This document shows positions 1-12,818 of a stretch of 64,000 nt of DNA, one piece after another. Position numbers and translations under genes: made by a program. The notes under the pieces are model-generated. The model did not search any database and had not been told where the DNA came from. It worked only from the letters and a program-made list of their open reading frames with translations. Position 1 is the first letter of the stretch. Each line of letters starts with the position of its first letter. The stretch covers positions 9,552,887 through 9,616,886 of the forward strand of contig JANVCC010000073.1 of assembly GCA_025345505.1 (NCBI GenBank). Reading direction: 5' to 3'. This DNA is from Todiramphus chloris collaris. Taxonomy: Eukaryota > Chordata > Aves > Coraciiformes > Alcedinidae.

Positions 1-66
1 AGGCCAACACTTCATTCTTGCTTTTGTTAGTTGTGGGCAGGGTGGGATGGTGTGTGTGTGTGTCTC

Positions 67-67
<1 letters not shown>

Positions 68-99
<32 letters not shown>
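68..99. repeat. 32-base poly-C run beside a short (TG)n tract
   Basis: Positions 68-99 are an uninterrupted run of 32 cytosines. It is preceded by about seven TG units (51-63) and a short TC stretch, and followed by GGG. The complementary strand is a pure G run that could fold as a quadruplex. Homopolymers of this length are unstable and hard to sequence, so the exact length may be a read or assembly artefact. Confidence 0.95.
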
Positions 100-100
<1 letters not shown>

Positions 101-101
<1 letters not shown>

Positions 102-2356
102 GTTTGTACTTTTTCTCCTGATGAACTGAGAAAATAAGCTACATTTGTTTTACCATGTATAGGGAATTAAGGCACAAAGTTTCCATTAAGAATGATCTGT
201 TACGTCGAAAAAATGTTAATGTTCTTATTTCTCTGTTATTATTCTTCATTATATTGTTAATAGTAATAGAGTTGCATGCCTAATTGCACCCTAATGAAAA
301 CCTGTCCTTTTGTCTATGGCTAGGAACAGATCTATGGACTGGGTGTTAGGAAGAAAAGAACTTCCAAAGTAATGGTGAGATCTCTTCTGAGAGAACTCTA
401 AGGAGAGAAAACTGGAAAAATCTAGTTGTTTATCACAGCTTTTCTTTATTATCCTTCTCTCTGGAGATTTACAGATCAAAGTTTCACAGCTTGCATTTAA
501 TGAACTAATTTGGATCATGCCTTGTATCAAAATGCCAAATAGAACATTTTCTCTTTTCTATTTGTATTTTAGCCTTTCTATATTGAAATGATCCGGCAAA
601 CTTCAGATTGCTTTAATTGCATGCTAATTCCCAGCTCTATATGCAGAATGGAAGTATATGTTCTTCATACTCACAGGACTGGCTGTCTTTTGCTCTTACA
701 TAGTAACAAAAGAGCTAATAGAGTTGTCATTTATTTTACACAACTTCAGATAAACTGTCTCTTGTGATGATAATGTATGGCATGATGGAGAGATAAAGTG
801 TGTTGTGTTTTTATGAGGAAGGATGGGTATATGCTATTAAGGGGTGCAAGGACCAGGAAATAGATGCTACTGCTGCTCTTAAAAAATAAAAAATCCAGAG
901 ACTTGTAATCATATACATGAAGCTGAAGAATTGATGTTGATGGTTGGACCTTGTAATATGTTGCATGAAGGATGCAGCTAGCTGAACATGTTAGTTCTGG
1001 ATTTGTGAGTTTTCTCTGTATTATGCTATGACTTCCTGTGGACTTTTAAGTGATAATCCTGTTTTGTACATTCAGAGAGGTTTTAATTTTTTTCTCCACA
1101 CAAGCAAAACTATGCATTTCAATAAAGACTGCAAAATGCTGTCTACAGTGAATGCTTCTCTGCCCTGAATATTGATTATTCCACTCTGTATATTTTCCTA
1201 AGCCATTTAAGTGCATCAGATAGTTATAGATATTTGACATGCTAAGTGATGGTCTGGCTAGAGTAGAACTTGTGTGAGGTAAGTGAATTGTTTCCAGTAA
1301 ACTTGGCACATCCATATTGTTAATATGCTAACACCTACCTTAAAAATGGTTAGTCAATTTGTTGTATGTCATTTTTGGATTAAGTGGGTTGTATGGATTA
1401 ATTGTATTCATTCTAAATATGTCATTGATTTTTTTTTCTTTTTTTTCTAAATGACCTGCCCTTTTTTTTTCTTTGCTTCTTCGTAATTGATTTTCAGAGT
1501 ATAAAGCACTTAGTGTTGCACTTCTTGCAAAATAAAATTGTAAAAAGCAATAGATTGTGAAGATTTTTTGCAGTCTGTCCTTCCTCATAATAGTGTTTAC
1601 AAACAGTTGTGTCCTATCTGAAATAGTGATTATTGACAAATTATGTAGGAAGCTAGAAATAAGGACAACAATTAATTAATTTACTTATAGTAAATGAATT
1701 AATTAATATTTTCAAAGTTCTATTGGAACATAAGTAACTTAGCTGACGAAGCAATAAATATGAACTTCCAGATGAGTGAGTTCCTTCTTAAAGATGCAGT
1801 AAGCATAGGGAAATAACTAGGAAGAGCAGTGGGATTGACATGAAATTTTGTTTAAACTGTTGATCACATTACTCCATTTATCTTGTTCTCATTATAGGTC
1901 TCTTCATTGAAAGATACGTTAGAGACATACTGTCATTGCAACAGATAGTGGTGAGAAAAAAGTGACTTAGAAAGCTTGAAATACTTCAGCCTATTTGTCA
2001 GTGGCCAAAGATAGCTTGACAGAATTGTGTTTCTGCTTGGTCTGAGGGATAAGTCATAATTTCAAAATGTCTCAAGAACAGCCAGGACAAAGTACAGGCA
2101 CAAGATTTTCCTAATATAAGCTTAAAGCCTCTCAAATCAGGTGAAGGTTGTTGACCCTTTGTTTAATAGCTAGGTGACAGGAGATTTGGGTTAGCTTTCC
2201 AAAAGCTGATAGTATATCCAAGAGGTATAATTGTGTTCAGACTGATAGTTTAAAGAAGATTTGTTGTTATTTTTTTGGTTTTATACTAGTTCCTTAGCTT
2301 CTGTCTTGTCTGGTTCTCTCCTATATTTAATCAGATTTGAGGTTACAATCTTACAC
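101..2356. other. Unique AT-rich DNA, no gene seen
   Basis: All frames are broken by frequent stops. The longest open frames (under 100 codons) have low-complexity or unremarkable translations and no domain motif. The only structure I see is an AT-rich inverted repeat near 1669-1708, listed separately. Confidence 0.6.
1669..1708. repeat. AT-rich imperfect inverted repeat (hairpin/cruciform)
   Basis: The left arm reads ATTAATTAATTTAC and the right arm GTAAATGAATTAATTAAT. They are complementary except for a small insertion in the right arm, around a short centre (TTATA). It could extrude as a cruciform. No transposase or target duplication is visible, so it is probably a chance structure in AT-rich DNA. 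Confidence 0.6.
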
Positions 2357-3077
2357 TGGGGAGGAATAACACCAGGCACCAGTACAGATTAGGGGTCATC
2401 CTGCTGGAAGGCATCTCCATGGAGAAAGATCTTAAGAGTCCTACTAGATAGTAAGTTCTCCGTGGGACAGAAATGTGCCCTTGTGACCAGAAAGTCCAAT
2501 GGTATCCTGGGGTGCATTAAGAAAAGTGTGTCCAGTGGGTGTAGGGAGGTTCTCCTCCCCCTGGTGAGACCACACCTGGAATACTGTATCCAGTTTTGGG
2601 GTCCCCAATTCAAGAGAGACAGGGATCTACTGGAGAGAGTCCAATGGAAAGCTACGAGGGTGATTAAGGGACTTAAACATCTCTCCTACAAAGAAAGGCT
2701 GAGAGAACCAGGGCTATTTAGAGAAGTCTGAGAGGGGATCTTATTAATGTCTATAAATGTCTGAGGGGTGGGTGTCAAGTGGAAGGGGCAAGTCTCTTTT
2801 CTGTGGTGCCCAGTAATAGGACAAGGAATAATGGGTACAAACTAGAACACAGGAATCTCCACCTGAACATGAGGAGAAACTTCTTCACTGTGAGGGTCAT
2901 GGAGCCTGGAACAGGCTGCCCAGAGGGGTTGTGGAGTCTCCTTCTCTAGAGACTTTCAAAACCCACCTGGATCTGTTCCTCTGTGTCCTGCCCTGGGTGA
3001 TCCTGCTCTGGCAGGGGGGTTGGACTCGATGATCTCCAGAGTTACCTTCAAACCTCTATCATTCTATGATTCTATGA
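2357..3077 (+). mobile_element. CR1 LINE, 5'-truncated 3' part
   Basis: This is a 5'-truncated CR1 non-LTR retrotransposon of about 720 bp. It contains the last part of the reverse-transcriptase frame and the whole 3' UTR. The segment 2462-2731 encodes the conserved C-terminal block with [13 protein letters not shown] and a degenerate SYKERLRE stretch. The frame is then broken, although the conserved 'ATGAGGAGAAACTTCTTCAC' and 'CCAGAGGGGTTGTGGAGTC' blocks can be followed to the end. The copy ends at the avian CR1 terminal repeat ATTCTATGATTCTATGA (3061-3077). It contains several small gaps relative to other copies here, so it is inactive and of middle age. Family assignment is firm; the CR1 subfamily is not resolved. 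Confidence 0.95.
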
Positions 3078-4020
3078 ATGAGCAGTCTCCTGATGACTTC
3101 CATGTAGGTCTTGCTGGTGAGAAGACACTAGAGTTTGTGGGAATATAGCTCCATGTTGAAGGGATAAAATCATTAGTGCTGAAGTCTATAGATCTAGCAA
3201 CATGATTTGATGATGCAATATAGAAATAGTCAAAATATTTATGACCAGAGCTTTGTAATGTCGACCTGACTCATCTTGCTTTTCAGTTATATTTGACAAC
3301 AGAGAACTCCAATTTCTGAGGCATGTAACATTTTGTTCTGCAGCTCCAGTCCTTTATCAAAGGACTGAAGATATTTTCTTAATTTATTCTGGATAACGTG
3401 AAATTGCCATATCTTATGACATCTTTAAAAAGACCAATCATACTTTTAATTGCTTAATTAATCACAGCATGAAAGGGACACAGTCTTCAAGGACATTTGC
3501 TTTTTTTTATGTCTATGAAGTTTGGTTGGCTGCTTTCTTTATTAAAGCTATCTTTTTGATAGTAGAGAATATATAAGATCATTGATCAAACAGGCACAAG
3601 ATCATCATTGACACCCTTAGTTTAAGATGATTGACCTATAAAGCTTAGATGGGTATTTCTAGACTGTTGGTGTGGATGAGCACATGTGATATCCACCCCA
3701 ACTGTCTGAATATGTCCTGCAGCTTCAGCCTAACATAGATTAAAAAAAACCCCACAAACCTAAAATTTAACAGAAAGCCTAAATGCGGAAGTGAGCGTCT
3801 TACCAAATGGGCGGTGCCTGATTTCATAACAGCCATAACAGTTCTCTGTACTGGTCAATGGACTCACTGCTTCTCACCACTGAGAAACATGCTGCTTTTT
3901 TTTGTCACACAACCTGTCTCATCTCATTAGCACAATGACTTGAACATGTTGACAGCATGTAATGGTTTTCACTGCATATGCTAAGAAGTGATTTTAAACC
4001 AATTTGCTGTTTTCTTTGTA

Positions 4021-4088
4021 GGCAGACTGTGACTGCTGATTGTTGCTAAGGTTCCCTAAAAGTTATTCGTTTGCCACAATTCCTATAG
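4021..4088 (+). other. Exon-like segment with good acceptor and donor (non-coding)
   Basis: The segment is preceded by a pyrimidine-rich acceptor (TTTGCTGTTTTCTTTGTAG) and followed by a near-consensus donor (CTATAG then GTAAGAT). The 68 nt between them have stops in all three frames, so any exon would be untranslated or part of a long non-coding RNA. A second strong acceptor follows 350 nt downstream at 4438. Splice-like pairs arise by chance in tens of kilobases of AT-rich DNA, so this is a candidate only. Confidence 0.2.
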
Positions 4089-4438
4089 GTAAGATATGAA
4101 GCTGTGAAACAGATGATACAATACACCAGCATGCTTATTTCTTTCTCTGCATGTTAATGAACTCCCACTCATTCCCAACTGGTAGCTTGGTACATTGCAG
4201 TGAATGCATTCAGACTGAATCAACGTTCAGTGACTCAACAGACAGCTTCCACATTGGCTTATTGTTTCCCTGAATGCTATTAAAGCATAGCTAATTCTCA
4301 GAGCTGAAAGTTTAAGATTTTCCAAATACACTGTCTGTGTCCAATAAACATATTTAAATGTTAGACTTCATTCTTCCCATTAAGTACCACCCACCTTACT
4401 TTATCAAGTTTCTTTTGTCTTTTTTTTTTTCCCCACAG

Positions 4439-4535
4439 CATTAATGGGGTGATCAAAGATTTCAAGAAAGATCCTACCTGTCCATTCTGTAGATATTTTG
4501 TTACTAATAAGAAGCTCACCATTTATCAACCTTAA
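4439..4535 (+). other. Possible 3' exon with a 31-codon open frame
   Basis: It starts after a very strong acceptor, a long T tract followed by CCCCACAG (ending 4438). The frame beginning at 4440 is open for 31 codons and stops with TAA at 4533-4535. The translation includes DPTCPFCRYFVTNKK, with a short CPFC pair, but no recognised domain. Joined to the upstream exon-like segment, it could be the last exon of an lncRNA or a small ORF. No AATAAA was noticed close downstream. Homology is unknown and chance is a serious alternative. Confidence 0.18.
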
Positions 4536-4810
4536 ATAATGAAATCTGTATTAAGTGGTGACATAATGATTGAGTCAAAAACGTCAAAAAGAAATGTAGA
4601 AACATGTCATATTGTCCCATCTCTGGATTGCCAGTAAAGAGCTGCTCTAAGCAATGGTGCTGTTTTATCACAATAGTGCTAAATAGTTTTAACTTTCTGT
4701 CCCCTTTCTAAACTCTGTATCTAATGGGAGACTGGCACATACTGTAAGGCTGTTAAACTTCTTGAGTCCTGTGGTAATACTCTGGTTCACTGGTGGTGGG
4801 TGATGTTCTT

Positions 4811-4910
4811 TGCATTGTTGCTGTAAGTAGAAATTACATGACTAAAAATAAGTAGAGAGTTGCATTGTTGCTGTAAGTAGAAATTAAATGACTAAAAATA
4901 AGTAGAGAGT
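4811..4910. repeat. Exact 50-bp tandem duplication
   Basis: Unit 1 (4811-4860) and unit 2 (4861-4910) are each 50 bp and differ at one base (ATTACATG against ATTAAATG). A few bases of a third unit follow (TACATTGTT). The near identity implies a recent local duplication. It has no coding content. Confidence 0.97.
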
Positions 4911-6486
4911 TACATTGTTTTCAGACAGGACTATGCATACTTCAGTTTCGCTTAAAATTGACTGAGGAACTGCTTTTTCTCCGGAGAACCCTAGTGAAAA
5001 GTTCCTATATCAATATATATAGTCGTAATTTTATGGAAGGTTTTGGTTTGTTTTTATTTTAAGTAAGACAAGTTACAAAAATTCCTTCCTCCCTTACCAA
5101 GTGAACACTTTGACTATTGTCAGCTGTGAGGACAAATGAAATCTGCAAGTGTTCTCATTGAAATTGTCATGAAGTCAGAGGGAAAGAAGAGACCAGTTGT
5201 AACTTCTCTGTATTCATCTATGTTGAAAAAGTAACTCTTTTTAAGCTTCATAACCCTACTTAGGCTTTTGTCAATTGTCTACTGGATACCTCAGGTTATT
5301 GCTGTGGAGTTATTTCTGAGAAAGGGATTGAAGTATTCTCCCAAAGCCTATAATTCGAAATGTTGAAATATTTTTAAATTATTCCTCTGAAGTATCTGGA
5401 AAGAGTCTGAATTTTATTTTCATTATGATTATAAGTATTTTTTTAAGAAACAGATGTAAATGATTGATCTGAACATAACAGGCAAGAAGTGCGTGAAAGG
5501 TTGAAAGTCCACACTGACAGATTTCCCTAGAAGTTTTTGTGTATAAAATGAGGCCTTTTATGTCTTCAATTTTTTTTCTCTTGAATAAATTTCTGTAATT
5601 ACATTATGATCTGAGGTTGGCAAACAATCTGCTAAGTTTGGAAAAGTAATGCTTGTTCACTTACCTGGCAGACTGTCAAGTTCTGAAGATAGAAAGCAAA
5701 TGTCCCATTTGGCTGTACACATTAACAGCTCTCTCCTGTTCACTGAACTTGCTGGAGTCACAAGCACCTGCACAGCACCCAGGTAGACAAGTGGAGTCTC
5801 CTATCTGGTGCCTGATTGCAGTGGTTTTATTAGTATGCAGCCTTCAAACATTCATTTAAGGCTTCTGCTTTGTGCTGGCTTGAAAGCTTACAACCTTGGG
5901 TCACAAATAGGGTTTGTCATGTACAGGGACTCTGCCTTAGAATGCCACTAGCTGCATTTTATTTTGCTGCTTCAATGTTTTTGATTCAGCTTCCTCCAGT
6001 TATATCTAGCTCAGCTGGTAGCCTGTGGCTCCAAGCTGCTGTCATTTGATTTAACCACTGACAAATCAGTAAAGTCAAAATTAATTAATGAATTCATGTT
6101 TCCTTCCTCCTGAGCTCTCCTAAATAATTCATTTTTAATTTACTCAAAGCACTAAAAATATTTGGCTTGGCATTATTTGTCCAAGGTGACTATGAAAATG
6201 GAACTGCTCAAAAAACAGTTTGAAGCATGGTGCTTTTGAAATGCTTACAAAATTGTTTTAAAATGCCTGCTTCTATTGTAGAAAAGGGGGAAAAATAACT
6301 CATTTTCAGAAATGATGGAAGCTGAATAAGAAATAAGTATGACATAATATCTATTTTCCCATATGGTGAAATGGCTCCAAAAAAAAAAATCAATAACAAA
6401 ATTTGGACTTTATCGACTCTCCTGGAATTAAAGACACTCTTGACAGTAGAAACTCATCAAAGCTGAAGTATATCACTAGCCTTTTT

Positions 6487-6512
6487 TTGTTTGTTTGTTT
6501 GTTTGTTTGTTT
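6487..6512. repeat. (GTTT)n microsatellite
   Basis: At least six perfect GTTT units follow a short T run. This is a simple tetranucleotide repeat, probably length-polymorphic. Confidence 0.95.
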
Positions 6513-8899
6513 TGCTCTGGCACACCATAAGGAGAGTATATGCACAGTACAAAATCATATGTAGTTAGTAATCGTAGGGTCACTACAAATTTTATTTTAC
6601 TTTTGTCAAAGAATATTTTTTTAAAGGAGAACAGAAGAAAGGCATGCACAGCAGCAAGAAAGCCTGTAGCTGCTTGCATTTTTGCTTTCCTAAAATGAAC
6701 TTGACCTTTCAACAATGCCAGGATGATTTATGTGACATACCAGCAGCAGGATGAAGAGGAACTCAAGAAATATGAAAGGAGCTTTCAACAATGAGCGAAT
6801 ATGAGTAGCAGTTGCCCCCAATTGATTTATTTTTTCTTTAAGTAGTAGCTTAATCACAGTTGGTAAGTGTGATTTTTCACACCTAAAGTTACTGCAAGAT
6901 CATTCAAATTTCTTGGATAATTTGAAACCCGCATTTGTTTTAAGATAAAGGCTCCTAATCCAAGTCAAGTGAGCACTGCCAGATGCTGCTGGGATCTGTG
7001 CAGCTTATGTTCCAGTTTGATTCTTGTGTCATAGTTTGCTTTTTGAGCTAGCTGGAGATATTACTGTAACTTCTTAATTCTCATGGTGAAAAGAAGAAAA
7101 GGAGTGCAAAATATGATTAACTATGAACTAAAGGAGCATATCGTATGACAACATTATTTCATAATGCTTATGTTAAAGTCCACCGGAATTCCTTGCTGAG
7201 TTTGGTTCCCAGAGGTGTGGGATGATACAAAATTTGATGATATATGGCAGAAGGAAGGACATTCTAGGTAGTTGTGATGCAGGAGTTTAGCAAACACCCA
7301 CTTTTTGGGCAATATTTTCTATTTTGTTTCCTCTGTGCCCCCACTGAGGCAGAGGTGGTGTGGTAAAGTGCTAATTCACGTGTCTGTAAATTCAGAAAAG
7401 CTGAACCATGTTAAAAGTGTATGTTAGCTAAGATGCATCAAACCTTTTTTGAATGAAGGTGAAAGACTTGACTGTTGAGAAGTGAAGCAGCATTAATTAG
7501 TTCATATTACAAGAAAAGAAAACAATCCACTTAAATTTAAAGGATTTTTCTTAACCATCACACTTTTAGTTAATGACAGCCTTTTTTGTCTTTTTATTTA
7601 AACAATTAATTTAGAGGAATAACCTTGATAGATAGTTAAGATTGACTTCTTGAAATTCTAGGCATGCCCTGATCATAGTTCCAGATGACTTGTCAGATAT
7701 CTCATGTAATCATGCTCATAAATTCTCCAAGCATATTTTTGCACCTATTCACAAATGCTTAAACAGTTCAGTATGAAGTTTCTTCCATGCTGTCAATTGC
7801 AGTGAAGGTGTAAATACTTGCTGTGGAGTTGTTCAAAGCACCTTTGCTATAGTGTAACAGAGGGGATCTGTGTTCTTCAGAAGTGCTGTCAGTTTGGTAG
7901 TGCTCGTAACAAATATGAATTGCTGAGAAGTGATGCTGTATGTAATTAGAGTACAACATCTGCAGGGAGGCATTTGACTTCGTTTAATTTTAATTTATTT
8001 TGGTTTTACATGCAAAAAAGGTAAAGATGTTCAGATAGATGTTCAAAAGGAAGAGCTTCCACTGTTTCATAGGTACACTAATGTCTCCTTCCCATGAATA
8101 AGATGATCCTGTGTTTTTTCCAGATTTGAGCTCAGCCACTGTTGATGTTGTTCTTGGCAAACCAAAGGGAAAAAGTTAAGCTTTTCCTATCACACAATCC
8201 TTTTCTGTGGTGTTTATCATCAATGAAGAGGAGGTACGTCTGGCATCTTTGCTTTCTCAATCACAGCCCTTGAGTAGACTGGCACAGAGGCAATGACGGG
8301 AAGCCAGGCCTATGTTCAAACAGTTTATCCCTGTGTAGCTTCTCTAATATCCGTATGTTTTCCCTCTGGAAAACAAAACATCTGCTCATTTGAAAGGCTG
8401 TAACTCTACAAATTGCCCTCTAACCAAAGACATTAAAAATGACAGTTGTTTTGTAGGAAATTTCAAAAGATATATATTTGTTTCTGTGTTGGAAGAAGGA
8501 AATTATGACAAAGCAACAGGGGTATTTTTTACATGTTAGGATGTACAAATATTATGTTCTCTGGATGTTTTGCAAATAGTTTTGAATAAAACCAAATTTT
8601 TCTTTCCCTGCAATTTTCGTTAACCTGAAACCTTTTTAAAAAATTCTATTTTCTTTCTACTAAAGATTCAGAAGGAAGGAAAATTTCATCAACATTTTTG
8701 ATGTTTTTCAAAAGTCTACTTGTCATAAAAAAATATAAAGAATATTTGATAAATTATCTACCCCCATTTTTCTTCCACTTGTGACCATCAAAATCAATAA
8801 TAATTTACCCACCATTTTTACTATAGAACTAGGATTAAAAATTGGAGAATTTGACTTCTGCAACTGTGTTGAGATCATGTTGGTTTTGTTTTCACCTGG

Positions 8900-9365
8900 T
8901 TTCCTGGGTTTGGTTGGGGTTAATTATCACAAGCAGCTGCTGGCCCAAGCAGTTGGGAGGGGCCACAGCCCAGATAAACAATTGAACTAGCCAATGGGAT
9001 GTTCAATACCATAATGAGTATGTGTGTAATGGGAGGGCTGAGCTTGGTGCAAAGGTACTGGTTTTCAGCTTGTTTCAGTGTGGCTGGAACGGGGAAGGTT
9101 TGCATCTTGAGCACAGGTAGAGCCTTCCTGGTTTTTATTATGTTGTCTATCATTTCATGACTACTATTATTAGTACTGTTGTTTTCTTCTCTTTGAGTTG
9201 TTTATATTAAACTATCTTTATCTCAAGTGAGAGCCTGCGGTCTTAATTTCTGTCCGTCCCTGCCCCCCCCCCATTCTCCTTCCCATACAGGAAGGGGGAA
9301 GAGGGGGAAGCGGCAGGTGAATGGCTGTGTGGTGTTTAGTTGCTAACAAAAGTTAAACTATGATA
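8900..9365 (+). mobile_element. Solo LTR of an avian endogenous retrovirus (ERVL-like), degraded
   Basis: The element starts with a decayed form of the TGTCCTGG terminus (TTTCCTGG) and ends TTAAACTATGATA, a decayed form of the usual ending. Inside are a CCAAT box (CCAATGGG, from 8991), an ATTAAA polyadenylation signal (9206-9211) followed by CTTTATCTCAA, and the C-rich then G-rich U5 segment. The expected TATA box region is mutated. The flanks CCTGG (8895-8899) and CATGG (9366-9370) fit a 5-bp target duplication with one mismatch. No gag, pol or env sequence adjoins it, so it is a solo LTR left by recombination. It shares its CCAAT segment with the LTR at 60650. The ERVL-like label is inferred from the 5-bp duplication and LTR resemblance. 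Confidence 0.85.
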
Positions 9366-12300
9366 CATGGTTCAGGTGAGCTGTGTCTTCTGTTGCCAAT
9401 ATGCCACCCCTGTTTTATGTTGCTTTATGAGTTAGGCTTATTTGAGAGCAGGTGCTGAGCAGGAAGGGAGCCAATTCCTGACCTTCTTCCCTAGCTGTTA
9501 TCCTACTAGCTTGATAGTGCAAAGTGTTACAAGTTTAGTCGCTAGACTTGGTCTTCCAATGGATTTTGTGTCTGAGGCCTGGGAGCAGTTTTCTGACACC
9601 CTTCAGCAGAGCCTGTGGAGAGATGGCATTTCTCACCCCTGTCTCTCCAGAGGAGAACTCAGTTCTGCCCCTAAACGTCCTCCTACGACCAGGCAATGTT
9701 GCCTGGCTGCATCGCTGACTCCCTTGATGGCTCTACTTTGCTCATATGCTTGAGTATTTTCTGTACAACTGGGGTATATTCAGCATAATTTTGACACTGC
9801 ATATGTTTTCTAGTTTTTCTATGTACATCCCTTTCCTTTGATCTATGTGGAGTTGCCTCCACAACCTCCTTGGTCCTTGCTTTCATTCCTAAAGGAGGCC
9901 TGCAATTGCCCTCTGGCTTTATTACCTAAAACCAAGAAATCGTAGCTGTTTGGCTCTGTTCAAGAGATACTATTTTACTGATGCATTGTCACTTTTTAGA
10001 CCAGCTATATATATAATATTTTAAAAACCAACTGACAGTAATTGCCAGTGTTATTTATATTTTTGGAGTAAAAATAATTATAACTTTTACTAGGAATAGT
10101 TCTTAAGTATCTGTATTAATAATTAATTACTCAGTGGGAACTAATTACCTGTCATGGTGATGTACAGCATGAGACACTGCTTTGAGTGTAACAAATAGCA
10201 AGCTGTTGCCATAAACATATGTTAAAATCATGGGCACCGAGTAATGAAAATCATACATCATAAAGAGAACAGTATGGCAGAAGTTCTGCAAAACAGCCTT
10301 AATGTATCGCATGTCCTGACTTGGCAATTACAAAACGGAGAGCTGCAGTGGAGCAGATTCCCAACTGGCATAGCTTGCTATAATGTCATTAAAGCTGATA
10401 ACCACCAGTTTAGAACTTGAGTGAAGATTATGATGTTCCTGTCACATATGTCAAAGTGCATTGAGATGCATTCTGCAGGGGTTTCTCGATTTGAATTCTC
10501 AGCTGTTTTCAGTGCTTTTGCTTTCAGTGCTCACCTTTTGACTTTTCACTGAATTGGAATAGTTGAATTATGTTCAACTGCAGCTGCAGATCAGTTTGGG
10601 ATTTACTTATCAGCCTCTTTCTGACAAGAGCAGTACCTTTTGGTTTAGCACAGGGGCCAGGACAGCAGAATGAATCTACCTGGAATCCCAGACTGTGTTA
10701 GTAGAGGATCTAAATTTATTTCATACTAGCTTCTTTATGGGGTTTGTCTGCTTCAGAACAGACTTCTCTTTACTTGATATCTGGTATTGCTTCTGTTCTA
10801 CACAGAGTGAAAATTAAGACAAACTGCTCCCGAATTATTGCCATCTAGAACTGCTCCACTCAACAGAACCTTCTTTTGAAAGTTTGTAGAGTCAGACTTC
10901 AACAGAACACATCCAGGGATGATGCAAAGAGAGGAGCATAACACCGAAAGACTGTGAGGAACCATTGATGTTGCTCACGAAGCTTCATAACTTCTGCTTA
11001 TGAATAAACAGAGGATGCTGAGGGGTAGCATGTGTATTCAGAATAGTTATGCTCAGAGTGAGAACCAAAAACTTTTCTGTAGCAGGGTCATAGTTGAGCA
11101 GCAGTTCTTAAGAGTATCAGTGTACTGCTTGCACTTCACAGTTAGCTGGAGGTGTGATACTTCTGGATATAAGGCTTTAGGCTTCAAAGTTCATGCAGGA
11201 CCAGTGTTCCATTTCTTACAATTAGTGCCTCAGCTTTTCCATGAATGGCTAGAAAACCTATGACTGATGATTTTCTAGTCTTGTGGAGTACTTACCAGTG
11301 TAGTTTTGAATATCGGAGCAAGATAAAATTGTAGCACAGCACAAGTATACAACTCTGTTCCCACTTGTGAAAGTGACTGGGTGCAAAGGACAAAGAAACG
11401 CACACTGAAGTATTTTGTGTGTGAGAGATAGAGCTTGACATGAACATTTGTAGACATATGAGTTGAGACAGTAATGAAAATACCCTAAACCATCAAGATT
11501 AAGACAATTGTTTGGTTACACCTTGGGGGTCTGCAAATTCCTTGACAAATCTGGGACTGATAGCTCTCCCACACTGCAGCAGCAGTCTCAGTCAGTACTT
11601 ATCAGCCTTTCAAGCTTTCTTTGTGAGATATGGCTGTTGTCCTTTATTGTGTAGGCAAATGACAAACAGGTTTCTGGTTTTCTACCAAACCCAGTTTTTG
11701 TTTTCTCTCACTTCTCTAACCCTATCTTTACTACCAGTTCCTTTCAGTCTGTACTTTTAGCCTGTGGTGTTCTGGACCAAACACTGTCATTTGAAACAGT
11801 TTGGGGATGTCATTCCCAGGTATTGCCATTATAGCAACTAAAAAAATTATTTTGCACAATTTGTATTGAGGTTAAAAGTCTATAGTCTCTTGGTTAAAAT
11901 GAGCAAGGAATATTTGCATAAGGAAAAAAAAAACAAACAAACCCAAACCTTCTATATATAAATCTATGATTAAAACCAGGCAAGATTTCTGTTCACTTTG
12001 GAGGACAAAAAATTTGCACTGTGATTTAGTCTTCTGTGGTGACAGTTTTCTCATCTGTAAGTGCTGCAGCACATATTAACTTACATGGGTTCCTGTTGTG
12101 TTACACTGGAAAGGACTTTATCTCCCTCCTTCACACCCCAATGGCTAATGCAGAATAGGTAGTGGATATGTGTGAGGTCACAAAAGGCTGGTCTGCATTC
12201 TGTAGGGTTTTGAAATATTCCAGTTTTTCCTCCTTTCTCCTTTGGACTCATGAAAGACTAAAAAGCAGGTTTTTCTTTTTATTTTTTTTTTTTTAATTTA

Positions 12301-12818
12301 AAGATATTTACTGGAGGAAAGAACCACTAATATGAGCCATCTTGAGGGAGGAAAAAAATAAGTTTGGTTTGTTTTGGCTTTTTCATTAGGTTTAAAGGAT
12401 TCTAAGCATGTGTATCAAAACTTAGCCTCAGCAAATGAAGACAGGTGTTACTAAGATGGAACAATGTGACCAAATTTTGTATTAGTGACTTTATCCAATA
12501 TAACAAATATATCATTAGTCGGTAATCTCTCAAGATTCAAAATTCCAAAGCATTTCAATCCTAATGCTTCAGGGCGTGAACTGATTTCTTACTGGGATTA
12601 TGAAGGTATTCTGGAACTTAGTGCAACTGGCTGTATAAGCCACTCTGCCCTCCAGATGCTTAGAAATTTTAAGTGCAGGCCATTGCCAGAAGTAGGCTGA
12701 TAGATCTGATTGATCGGGTTAAGTATTTTTTTTTTCTCTCCAGCAAGGTAGTCTCTAAACTCTTGAATACTAACTCTTTTTTTTTTTTTTTTTAACAGAT
12801 TATTAAAAGCAAAGCCAT
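9366..12818. other. Unique DNA, no gene seen
   Basis: Open frames (for example 9442-9753 and 11000-11263) have no recognisable domain and no supporting splice context. A T-rich tract lies at about 12275-12300. I found nothing else. Confidence 0.55.

Larger units (their letters stand above)
3078..8899. other. Unique DNA with small repeats, no gene established
   Basis: This is long AT-rich single-copy sequence. Items listed separately are an exon-like pair (4021-4088 and from 4439), a 50-bp tandem duplication (4811-4910) and a (GTTT)n microsatellite (6487-6512). The remaining open frames are short and unrecognised. I see no CR1 or LTR homology here. Confidence 0.55.
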
